A DNA stretch of 7,750 nucleotides, from contig WJJB01000338.1 of assembly GCA_014729935.1 (NCBI GenBank), forward strand, positions 1 through 7,750. Reading direction: 5' to 3'. The notes under the pieces were generated by a model. It was not told where the DNA came from. It saw nothing but the letters and a program-made list of their open reading frames with translations, and did no database searches. Positions 1 to 5,818 of this stretch are shown here, one piece after another. The first letter of the stretch is position 1, and every line of letters begins with the position of its first letter. A program made the position numbers and the translations under genes. This DNA is from Candidatus Bathyarchaeota archaeon. Its GTDB lineage: Archaea; Asgardarchaeota; Lokiarchaeia; Sigyniarchaeales; Sigyniarchaeaceae.

Positions 1-28
1 CCTCAATGGTCCCCCATCCCCACCAATT

Positions 29-1972
29 CTAATTTCCTTCATCCACTTTTTTCTCTCCCGCGCCCGTGTCCCGAGATCCCCCTGCATGGATTCCCTCACG
101 CAGCCTGGTCTTGCAATAGGCAACAAAATTTCGTGCACCCCCTTTGTCCAGCAAATGTTCACCGTCTCCCTTGGAAATCCTGAGAAGGAGGTCCTCGGGT
201 ATCCTGTTTCGGGTGAGATTGATCATGGTTATCGAATCGAGCGATTCCAAGTGCTCGATGGCGCCAATCTCGTTGGCGCTGAGATCGAGTTTCTTCAACG
301 CGCGCTGCTTCCCCAGTCCAGAAATGGCTTGGATGGTGTTATGGGACAAGTCCAACACTTCCAGCTGGGGATTGCCATCCAATGCAGGAATGGAAGTTAA
401 CTTGTTCAATGATGCGTTAAGTGTCATCAAACCGGGGCACGTTTCAAGGCCATGGATGGTTTCCAGCTGGTTGCGATTCACGTGAAGATGACGCAATGCG
501 GGAAAATCCTTGTGAAGCGTGATGCTCTTTAGCCTGTTTCCTGCCAAATCAAGCATTTCCAACCCGGGTGGTAGGGGGTCATCATCAAGCTCTTCGATGT
601 GGTTTCCTGCCAAGATCAATCGTTTCACGCCACTAGGGATGGCACTCGGCACCTGTTCGATCTGGTTCCACCCGAGATTCAAGCGCTCGAGGTTGGATAG
701 ATCATTCAAGATGTCGGGTATGTCCAACAACTGGTTATCGGCAGCACCCAGTTCTTTCAGGTTGGGAAGAGATTCAATGCCATCGAGAGATTCGAGCTTG
801 TTACTATCGAGTATTAATCGTTCGAGCCTCTCGTGATTATCGCCCCCCACCCCAAGGGAGTCCAAGGAATGTATCTTGTTCCTGGAAAGATCCATTTCCA
901 CCAAGCGATCGAGATGCTTCAAGTCCCGCACTTCCTTGATGTGATTGTTCTTGGCGGAGATGGACTTCAAGCTTTTCAGTGAAGCCGGGACCTCCAAGAT
1001 TTCGATGCCGGTTCTCTCGATGGCAAGTCCTTTCAAATTTTGGAGATTTTCGAGTCCGGTGATCTCATCCATGGATGTGATATCCCGGTTCTTGATCTGT
1101 AGCCATCCTTGGTTCACGGGGATGGGATTCCCATGCACCCGGACGAATCCTTCAGGGAATTGATCTTCGAGCTTATCATCGCTGGTTGCACGCAATTCTC
1201 CAAGAATGGGTGGTTCGTCTCCGGCAATCACTGCAGCAAAGGTTTCACCTAGAACCGTGCTGATCTTCAAAAGATTATTCAATTGCCCATCATCCAAATC
1301 CCTCGCTCCCGGGATGATTTTCCTGAAGTTGTTCCGATGTCGCTCCCTTGCACGTTCCAAATTGTCTTTCATTGCAGCGATTTTTGCATCCACCTTGGCA
1401 ATCAATTTCCGTTTTGGATTTGAAAGCGTTCCATTCCCCATATTTCCCCCCATCATTCTAGAGACGTGTTTAGATTGCTCGAGTATTTGTCTCACTTTCT
1501 TGACGAACCCGGGGATGGCTTCCTGCAGGAGCTCATCATCGAGCAGTTCCTGCAACTCATTCCTGGAATCCCTCCCCGTATTCACGAATTCGGTAAATTG
1601 CTTGAACTTCTTAGTGAGAGCTTGTAACTGTTCATGATTTTCGGGATCATCCCCAGAAGTCTTCATGATCTTTTTGACGAGATCTCCTATCTTGCCCTTG
1701 GATGCTTTAGGCCCGGTTTCTATCGATTCTTGCGCCCCCGTTATTTCTCGGGATTCATCCCTGAACATCTGGGAAAATGTAATACACTGCTCTAGCAGGC
1801 TCCTGAATGCCCGAAGCTGTTCCGGGGGAAAAATATCTGGCAATCGCGCGTCCATCCCGTGGATGAGCTCCTGGTATGCCTCCAATGGTGCATCTTCCTC
1901 CAAGAGGCGTTTCATTGCCTCAAGAAACTCGATAACCTTTTCCATGTTTCGGAGTATCTGTGGGTTTATCAT
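29..1972 (-). CDS. Leucine-rich repeat protein with long helical N-terminal region
   Basis: The 647-residue product has two parts. Residues 1-285 are rich in charged residues and leucine and look mostly alpha-helical, with likely coiled-coil stretches near 115-170 and 190-220; I recognise no domain there. Residues about 291-600 hold 14 leucine-rich repeats of roughly 22 residues, with the LxxLxLxxNxI pattern (for example LDLSHNTI at 540 and LDLSANEI at 562), closest to the SDS22-like class. Residues 611-625 (GGARNFVAYCKTRL) look like a C-terminal cap, followed by a polar tail. There is no signal peptide or membrane segment, so a cytoplasmic protein-binding scaffold is the likely role; the partner is unknown. 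The ATG at 1972 is preferred because GGTGAT lies 8 nt upstream; the ATG at residue 10 has no such site. No small-GTPase motif is visible. The gene is monocistronic in this window and divergent from its neighbour. Confidence 0.9.
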   Translation of the reverse strand: MINPQILRNMEKVIEFLEAMKRLLEEDAPLEAYQELIHGMDARLPDIFPPEQLRAFRSLLEQCITFSQMFRDESREITGAQESIETGPKASKGKIGDLVKKIMKTSGDDPENHEQLQALTKKFKQFTEFVNTGRDSRNELQELLDDELLQEAIPGFVKKVRQILEQSKHVSRMMGGNMGNGTLSNPKRKLIAKVDAKIAAMKDNLERARERHRNNFRKIIPGARDLDDGQLNNLLKISTVLGETFAAVIAGDEPPILGELRATSDDKLEDQFPEGFVRVHGNPIPVNQGWLQIKNRDITSMDEITGLENLQNLKGLAIERTGIEILEVPASLKSLKSISAKNNHIKEVRDLKHLDRLVEMDLSRNKIHSLDSLGVGGDNHERLERLILDSNKLESLDGIESLPNLKELGAADNQLLDIPDILNDLSNLERLNLGWNQIEQVPSAIPSGVKRLILAGNHIEELDDDPLPPGLEMLDLAGNRLKSITLHKDFPALRHLHVNRNQLETIHGLETCPGLMTLNASLNKLTSIPALDGNPQLEVLDLSHNTIQAISGLGKQRALKKLDLSANEIGAIEHLESLDSITMINLTRNRIPEDLLLRISKGDGEHLLDKGGARNFVAYCKTRLREGIHAGGSRDTGAGEKKVDEGN

Positions 1973-2491
1973 CGGAGCAAATCACCGTCCCCAGGATGCC
2001 ACCACTGGATTAACCATACAGCGGTTCGCGCAAAGTGGCAGGGATTGGCAACAGTATTTGGTTGGGAATGTTTTTCAAGGTTTTGGCTCCCAGCCATGGT
2101 CTCATCTAATCGTGCTGGTGGTTGTTTAATCCATGCGTGAGAGCAGTTCCCGCCTCTGTCGAGATCGTCAAGATGATACGTCTACCTGAGTTGCATCGTG
2201 AAATCTCCATCGAACTATGGGAGCAATCGTCGATGGTCCCGCGCCCCTCCATTTGCCTTCCCGGTCACCCAAACCACGATAACCAGGGTGCCATGCATCT
2301 TGACATGCGGCTAGCTAGATGCGATGGGATAAATTTCTTATGTCATGCCTTTCTTGATGGGGGATAGGAGTCGAAGGAAGTTTTCAAGCCTGCGGGTGGG
2401 TTTGCTGGGTTATCAAATAAAGCCCGTGCTTGGATATCGTGAAGTGCAGGGCAATTCCCATCGGTGGTCCTTCGGCAGGAGATGCATCAAC
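1973..2491. other. Divergent intergenic region, about 520 bp
   Basis: This gap separates the minus-strand LRR gene from the plus-strand gene at 2492. I see no convincing gene: the 81-codon plus frame at 2122-2367 has no good ribosome site and no recognisable protein character. Visible elements are TATA-like AT-rich patches on the plus strand at about 2329-2337 and at 2412-2422 (ATCAAATAAAG). There is also a 6-bp inverted repeat GCATCT/AGATGC at 2295-2322 around CTAGCTAG. Either patch could be the promoter of the downstream gene; the second would give a leader of about 50 nt. No RNA gene is identified. Confidence 0.4.
1981..1986 (-). promoter_or_regulatory. Shine-Dalgarno site GGTGAT of the LRR gene
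   Basis: On the minus strand GGTGAT sits 8 nt before the ATG at 1972. It is exactly complementary to the AUCACC part of the usual 16S rRNA 3' end. This fixes the longer of the two possible starts. A weak TATA-like GGTTAATCC lies further upstream at 2007-2015, which would give a very short leader; that part is tentative. Confidence 0.5.
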
Positions 2492-3064
2492 ATGACATCG
2501 CAAATACCCGACATCGTGCGCTTCAATGGCAAGGAATACGATCTCGCGGGATATGATGGCGGGGGATTATTCGATCCCTTGGATTACATCGTGAACACGA
2601 GACCTGCGAGCACGGCATGCTGGCGGGGCTTCCAAGTTTCTTACGAGGTCATGAATGACAAGTTCATTGTTGACGAGCTCAAGATCAATTCTACCAGCTC
2701 CCCTCCCCCGATCAATGACATCCTCCCCCGGAAGGTGGAAGTACCGTCCATGTTTACCCACGTGTACGAGAATCTTGATTTCATCGTTGATTTCACGGGA
2801 AAGCTGGTCATCGGACGGGAATTTATCCAATCCATGTACGTGCATATGGGGTTCCACGGGGCGGATTGCTACAAGGATGCACACCAGTTCACGGTGGAAC
2901 ATGGGATCATTGTTTCGCACGTGAACATTTCCGAGCAGATGGCCCACCGCCGGAAGGAAGGGAGGTCTTGCAAGCCCAAGTCCCCGTTCGTGGAAGAAGG
3001 TGGCGATGGTGATGTTGAGAATTGGGTCAGGAAACGCTTTTCCCGCAGGATCGATGAAAGCTAA
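2492..3064 (+). CDS. Uncharacterised conserved protein, 190 aa
   Basis: I cannot assign a function. The protein starts with a short beta-rich region (DIVRFNGKEYDLAGYD). A core at residues 34-66 follows, with STACWRGFQVSYEVMNDKF at 40-58, and a second block at about 98-150 contains FTGKLVIGREFI and YVHMGFHGADCYKD. These blocks resemble a family of small uncharacterised bacterial proteins with a C/W-RGY-x-x-x-(W/Y)E-I core and a later Y-V-H-M-G-F motif; this is from memory and unsearched. The C-terminal 40 residues are charged and probably disordered. No signal peptide or membrane segment is seen. The start at 2492 is chosen because GGAG lies at 2478-2481, 10 nt upstream, and the conserved region begins right after it; the frame is open back to 2345, but those 49 residues look non-coding. 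The overlapping minus-strand frame at 2567-3163 is a shadow. Confidence 0.8.
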   Translation: MTSQIPDIVRFNGKEYDLAGYDGGGLFDPLDYIVNTRPASTACWRGFQVSYEVMNDKFIVDELKINSTSSPPPINDILPRKVEVPSMFTHVYENLDFIVDFTGKLVIGREFIQSMYVHMGFHGADCYKDAHQFTVEHGIIVSHVNISEQMAHRRKEGRSCKPKSPFVEEGGDGDVENWVRKRFSRRIDES

Positions 3065-3092
3065 TCGTCGAAAGTTAATGCAACCCGGAACC

Positions 3093-3099
3093 TTTTTTT
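3093..3099 (+). terminator. Candidate T-run terminator after the 190-aa gene
   Basis: A run of seven T residues lies 28 nt after the stop codon at 3064. There is no hairpin in front of it, which fits archaeal-type termination. It also lies just upstream of the next start codon, so a promoter for the following two-gene unit may overlap it; AAGTTAAT near 3072-3080 is a weak TATA candidate. Both assignments are inference from base composition. Confidence 0.35.
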
Positions 3100-3124
3100 G
3101 CATGGAGGCTTCACCGGTCACGCA

Positions 3125-3334
3125 ATGGCGCGCTATCACGGTCGATTGAGCAAGACTGATCATGGCTTGAGTATCAATACCTCACTATCATCGGGCAGCT
3201 CGCAAACATATGATATCCCCCTTGAAGAGCTCTTGGATGATTTCATCGATAGGGAAGTATCCATAGAGATCCACAGGCTGGTGCCCTTTGACCTGGACGA
3301 CAAGGACGCCCGAGATGGTGAGGCTGGTGAATGA
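3125..3334 (+). CDS. Small conserved-looking protein, 69 aa, coupled to the oxidoreductase
   Basis: This acidic protein of 69 residues has no family I recognise. Its amino-acid pattern looks like a real fold: a beta hairpin (MARYHGRLSKTDHGLSINT, then a serine-rich turn), a short amphipathic helix at residues 30-40 (IPLEELLDDF), and a strand at 43-51 (REVSIEIHR). The tail at 54-69 is acidic and probably disordered. The ATG at 3125 is preferred over the in-frame TTG at 3098, because the added residues look non-coding; its ribosome site is poor (GGAGG at 3104-3108 is 16 nt away). The stop TGA is followed by one base and then the ATG of the oxidoreductase, so the two genes are probably co-transcribed and translationally coupled. 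A regulatory or accessory role beside that enzyme is possible but unproven. Confidence 0.6.
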   Translation: MARYHGRLSKTDHGLSINTSLSSGSSQTYDIPLEELLDDFIDREVSIEIHRLVPFDLDDKDARDGEAGE

Positions 3335-3335
3335 C

Positions 3336-4541
3336 ATGAGCGGTGAGAAAATCAATTTTGGCGTGGTGGGTCTTGGTGGCAGGGCACAAACCTTGATCGC
3401 CATCATCTTGGATCATCCCGGGGCAAACTTGGTTCACTTGTCTGACATCAAGCAACCCGTGGTGGATCGAGTCTTGGCTTCCATTCCCGAACCTCGCCGA
3501 TCGAAGATACATGGCAGCACCGAGTATCATGAATTGCTCGATGATGAATCCGTGGATGCCGTGGTCATCACGACCCCCGATGGCCTGCATGAGCGGAATG
3601 CCATCGATGCCTTCAACGCTGGAAAGCACGTGTTCTTGGAAAAACCCGCAGGGATCAACTTGGAAGAATGCGATAACATCCTGCGTGCTGCAAGAGACTC
3701 TGGCAAAAAATTCCAGATTGGTTACCAAGCAAGGCATATCCCGTTCTACCAATCGATCAAGCGCATCGTGGATCTCGGCGAGCAGGGGCCGCTTGGACGG
3801 TCCTTGTTCGTGCAAGCCAACGAGTTTTATTATGGGGGGTATCATTACTTTCGCAGCTGGTGGCGCTTCCGTGAGAAGGTGGGTGGCGTCATGATACAGA
3901 AGATCTGCCATGATTTCGATTTTCTCCAATGGGCATTCGGCAAACCCGAGAAAATCTCTTGTTTTGGTTCAAACATCGAGTTCACAAAGGGGAATGCACC
4001 GACAGGAAGCACGGCAACCATCTGCAGGGAGTGTCCCCCTGAACAGCGTTGTCCTTATTTCGTGCAGGATGACGAGACTCGGTCCACCAAGACCGACCAG
4101 TGTGTTTACAATGCCGATCACGACATCATGGATAATACGCAAACCTTGATTCAATTCGAAAATGGCATGGTGGCGTGTCTTGGTATGCATTTCTTCCCGT
4201 CCAAGGCGCAAAACAGCAGGTTCATCAAGATCTCAGGATCGAAGGCAGATCTCTGGGGGAAGGTAAAGGAAGATTACATCCTTATCAACCCTCGCTTCGA
4301 CCGCAGCGAGAACCAGCGGGATGCAATCATGTACAAGGTGCCACCCCGGACGGATCGTCCTGCCAAGTTCTTGTTTGACGAGCTCATCGAGGGGATCCTT
4401 ACAGGCAAGGAGGTGGAACCAGGGGTTCAGGGTGCTTACTGGTCCATGCTCATGGTGGTTGCCGCGCAGCAAGCCTTGGAAACCTGCCAAGTGGTGGAAA
4501 TTGAAGATCTCGTTCAAGAATACCCCTTCCCGTTTGAGTGA
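3336..4541 (+). CDS. Gfo/Idh/MocA family NAD(P)-dependent oxidoreductase
   Basis: The protein has 401 residues, a normal length for this family. Residues 7-80 form a Rossmann fold with the dinucleotide motif GVVGLGGRA at 9-17 and an acidic residue after strand 2 (SDIK, D37). The family EKP motif is at 102-104, with K103 the usual catalytic-site lysine. The C-terminal alpha/beta domain starts near 125 and carries GGVMIQKICHDFDF at 183-196, where K189, H192 and D195 fit the substrate-side active site. A Cys-rich insert (C230, C233, C239, C256) occurs in a subgroup of the family. Members oxidise or reduce sugars, inositols or related polyols, or open glycosidic bonds by a redox route; the substrate here cannot be told. 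The start at 3336 has GGTGA 5 nt upstream and places the glycine motif at the usual distance; an in-frame ATG at 3315 and a TTG at 3288 are less likely. It follows the 69-aa gene by one base. Confidence 0.92.
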   Translation: MSGEKINFGVVGLGGRAQTLIAIILDHPGANLVHLSDIKQPVVDRVLASIPEPRRSKIHGSTEYHELLDDESVDAVVITTPDGLHERNAIDAFNAGKHVFLEKPAGINLEECDNILRAARDSGKKFQIGYQARHIPFYQSIKRIVDLGEQGPLGRSLFVQANEFYYGGYHYFRSWWRFREKVGGVMIQKICHDFDFLQWAFGKPEKISCFGSNIEFTKGNAPTGSTATICRECPPEQRCPYFVQDDETRSTKTDQCVYNADHDIMDNTQTLIQFENGMVACLGMHFFPSKAQNSRFIKISGSKADLWGKVKEDYILINPRFDRSENQRDAIMYKVPPRTDRPAKFLFDELIEGILTGKEVEPGVQGAYWSMLMVVAAQQALETCQVVEIEDLVQEYPFPFE

Positions 4542-4578
4542 CGTGGAATCTTGCGGCCTTTTAACCCATAAAGGAAGT

Positions 4579-4613
4579 CCCCGCCCGGAACTGAACTGGA
4601 CTAAAGGGCTGGG
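4579..4613. repeat. Imperfect GC-rich hairpin upstream of the transposase relic
   Basis: CCCCGCCC at 4579-4586 pairs with GGGCTGGG at 4606-4613 with one mismatch, enclosing a 19-nt loop. Insertion sequences of the IS200/IS605 group carry subterminal imperfect hairpins between the left end and tnpA. This one lies about 50 bp before the relic's first ATG, on the expected side. It may therefore be the remains of a left end. Alternatively it could serve as a weak terminator of the oxidoreductase gene, though no T-run follows it. Confidence 0.4.
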
Positions 4614-4663
4614 TCAACGCCGCAAGATTCACCTTCCTCTCGTGCCTTATCGTCTTGGTAGCC

Positions 4664-4883
4664 ATGCGATGCGAGGTTGATGGAGGAAGCCATTCCGTCT
4701 TCACGCTTACCTCCTATCATGCTTGTTGCGTGAAGCATCGGCGGAAACTATTCGATACGGGGGACAATATCACGCGACTGAAGGGGATCAACATCGAGGT
4801 GTCAAAGAGGTACGACGTGGATATGATCAACCAGGAAATGGCAAGGTGAGAACCATACCTTCCTGGTTACCACATGGCTAATG
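4664..4883 (+). pseudogene. tnpA: Truncated IS200/IS605-type transposase (TnpA, Y1 HUH family) relic
   Basis: The open frame of 61 codons from 4664 to the TGA at 4847-4849 resembles the N-terminus of IS200-type TnpA. It has HSVFTL, then a tyrosine-histidine and VKHRRKLFD in place of the usual YHLVFV-KYRRKV(F/L). ITRLKGINIEVSKRYDVDMINQE follows, matching the helix and strand before the catalytic HUH motif. At the point where family members read DHxH, this frame stops. The neighbouring frame continues for about 10 codons with ENHTFLV, suggesting a frameshift and a decayed HUH motif. Everything after that, including the catalytic tyrosine helix, is gone; an intact copy would run into the cold-shock gene. 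The 3' boundary given is approximate. It is a dead fragment, and no tnpB is nearby. Family assignment is from recognised motifs, without a search. Confidence 0.6.
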
Positions 4884-4906
4884 CAAGATCGCCATGCAGG
4901 TGTTTC

Positions 4907-4928
4907 AAAAAGGAGAAAAAGGGAAAAA
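4907..4928 (-). terminator. T-rich terminator of the cold-shock gene
   Basis: Read on the minus strand, three runs of five T residues lie within 22 bases, separated by CCC and CTCC. They begin about 65 nt after the stop codon of the cold-shock gene. No stable hairpin precedes them. Multiple T-runs without a stem are typical of archaeal termination. On the plus strand the tract is only A-rich and would not terminate. Confidence 0.6.
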
Positions 4929-4993
4929 TCTCTAGGTGTTGATATCGATATTGATGTGGACAATTGCATTCATGTAACGCGTGGTGCCTTCGT

Positions 4994-5281
4994 TTAGTAC
5001 CTCCTACCCCCGCCTCGTGAACGCCCGCCACCACCGAAACCGCCATAACCCCGGTCTTGTCGTGGAGCGTGCTCAGTCACGACGACATTCACTGCTTCTG
5101 GTCCTTTTTGTCCTTCCTGAACATCAAATTCAACCTTGTCACCCTCGTTCAAGGTGGCAAACTCGTCTGCTTCCTTAACTATGTTCGAATAGTGAATGAA
5201 AACGTCGTTTTCCTCACCATCTGGCGTGATAAAGCCATAGCCTTTTCGGCTATTGAACCATTTAACCGTACCTGTGGTCAT
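4994..5281 (-). CDS. Cold-shock-domain protein with RGG-type tail
   Basis: The 95-residue protein carries a complete CspA-type cold-shock domain at 1-68. RNP1 is KGYGFI at 13-18 and RNP2 is VFIHY at 27-31; the W8, F9, F17 and F28 aromatic side chains that stack on single-stranded nucleic acid are present. Such proteins bind single-stranded RNA and DNA, melt RNA structure and act in the cytoplasm. Typical bacterial CspA is about 70 residues. The extra 25 residues here (71-95) are rich in Gly and Arg (GGFGGGG, RSRGGGRRY), like RGG tails that add non-specific RNA affinity. The ATG at 5281 gives the canonical start; AAGGT at 5289-5293 is a weak ribosome site. The gene stands alone, with its own TATA-like box upstream and T-rich terminator downstream. 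Whether it is cold-induced cannot be seen. Confidence 0.95.
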   Translation of the reverse strand: MTTGTVKWFNSRKGYGFITPDGEENDVFIHYSNIVKEADEFATLNEGDKVEFDVQEGQKGPEAVNVVVTEHAPRQDRGYGGFGGGGRSRGGGRRY

Positions 5282-5305
5282 GTTCTTAACCTTGTCGCTA
5301 TACTT

Positions 5306-5315
5306 GATATTTAAC
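5306..5315 (-). promoter_or_regulatory. Candidate archaeal TATA box of the cold-shock gene
   Basis: On the minus strand GTTAAATATC lies 25-34 nt upstream of the ATG at 5281. It is close to the archaeal TATA consensus TTTAWATA. With the usual spacing of about 25 nt, transcription would start only a few bases before the start codon, giving a nearly leaderless mRNA. No bacterial -35/-10 pair with good spacing stands out here. Confidence 0.5.
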
Positions 5316-5373
5316 CGCGAGCTCCTACTTGAACCAGTAAACCATGATAGCGCTGGATTTCACGGGTGGCAAG

Positions 5374-5386
5374 CCGGGTTGCCCGG
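5374..5386. repeat. Short GC hairpin CCGGG-TTG-CCCGG
   Basis: A perfect 5-bp GC stem with a 3-nt loop at 5374-5386. An alternative stem GGCAA/TTGCC at 5368-5383 shares part of it, so two mutually exclusive structures are possible. It lies about 60 bp upstream of the TATA-like box of the cold-shock gene. It could be an operator-like palindrome or chance; nothing else in the sequence decides. Confidence 0.3.
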
Positions 5387-5615
5387 GTTGAGCTGGAGTA
5401 CCATTTATGATTATGAAGGTTTGTGGTAAAATCAACTACGTAAATTACCTACCATGGCGTGAATGCCGTGGCGGGCGCGCGCTACCACCATCCACCATTC
5501 CAGCCATGGCTTCCACAACGCGTGGCATTTCCCAAGCATGATCTTGCTAGACGTTTCATGGCACGATCAGGCTGGCAAAGATCACCTTGTGGCATTACTT
5601 GCAACCATGCATGTC

Positions 5616-5636
5616 GTGATGGATGCTATTCATCAC
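5616..5636. repeat. Stem-loop with 9-bp stem downstream of the dehydratase operon
   Basis: GTGATGGAT at 5616-5624 pairs with ATTCATCAC at 5628-5636 around a GCT loop, all nine positions pairing with one G-U. Read from the minus strand it lies about 185 nt after the stop codon at 5819. No T-run follows closely, so it is not a classical intrinsic terminator. It may stabilise or process the 3' end of the dehydratase mRNA, or be part of an unannotated RNA. Confidence 0.35.
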
Positions 5637-5818
5637 TAGATCGTCCCGTTCCGTGAGCACGCGTGGCTGGTAAAATTTACGATGACCTGGAGCAACTGCC
5701 GGGAGGCGTGAGAGCCCGCGATCTCCTGTAGGTGCAAGTGGTTGCAACGGTGCTGCCGGAAGGTACAAACAAGCCTCTCAACCTTTCCACGGACTAGTTC
5801 AGGCACAGGCATTGCCAT

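Larger units (their letters stand above)
5316..5818. other. Non-coding stretch of about 500 bp between cold-shock and dehydratase genes
   Basis: I find no supportable gene. The frames present (65 codons at 5459-5656 plus; 60 codons at 5636-5818 minus) lack ribosome sites and protein-like composition. The minus-strand 60-codon frame is simply the in-frame continuation of the dehydratase gene after its TAG stop. The stretch holds two hairpins, listed separately, and an AT-rich patch at about 5402-5452. A tRNA T-loop-like GGTTCAAGT at 5327-5335 (minus) has no matching stem. A small RNA or a long 3' untranslated region of the dehydratase transcript is possible. Confidence 0.4.

Noticed and set aside
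1206..1637. Plus-strand frame of 143 codons opposite the LRR gene
   Set aside because: Serine/phenylalanine-rich antisense of a Glu/Leu-rich helical region; no independent support.
2122..2367. Plus-strand frame of 81 codons in the divergent gap
   Set aside because: No ribosome site, no secondary-structure logic in the translation, and poor start context.
2567..3163. Minus-strand frame of 198 codons opposite the 190-aa gene
   Set aside because: The plus strand has the ribosome site and family-like motifs; the minus translation has no recognisable pattern.
3288..3335. Upstream TTG and ATG starts for the oxidoreductase
   Set aside because: They overlap the 69-aa gene and add residues before the dinucleotide motif that the family normally lacks; the ATG at 3336 has the better ribosome site.
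3243..3929. Minus-strand frame of 228 codons opposite the oxidoreductase
   Set aside because: It is antisense to a clear Gfo/Idh/MocA gene and shows no motif of its own.
5321..5340. Possible tRNA because of a T-loop-like GGTTCAAGT on the minus strand
   Set aside because: The flanking bases do not form a T stem, and no acceptor or anticodon arm can be built around it.
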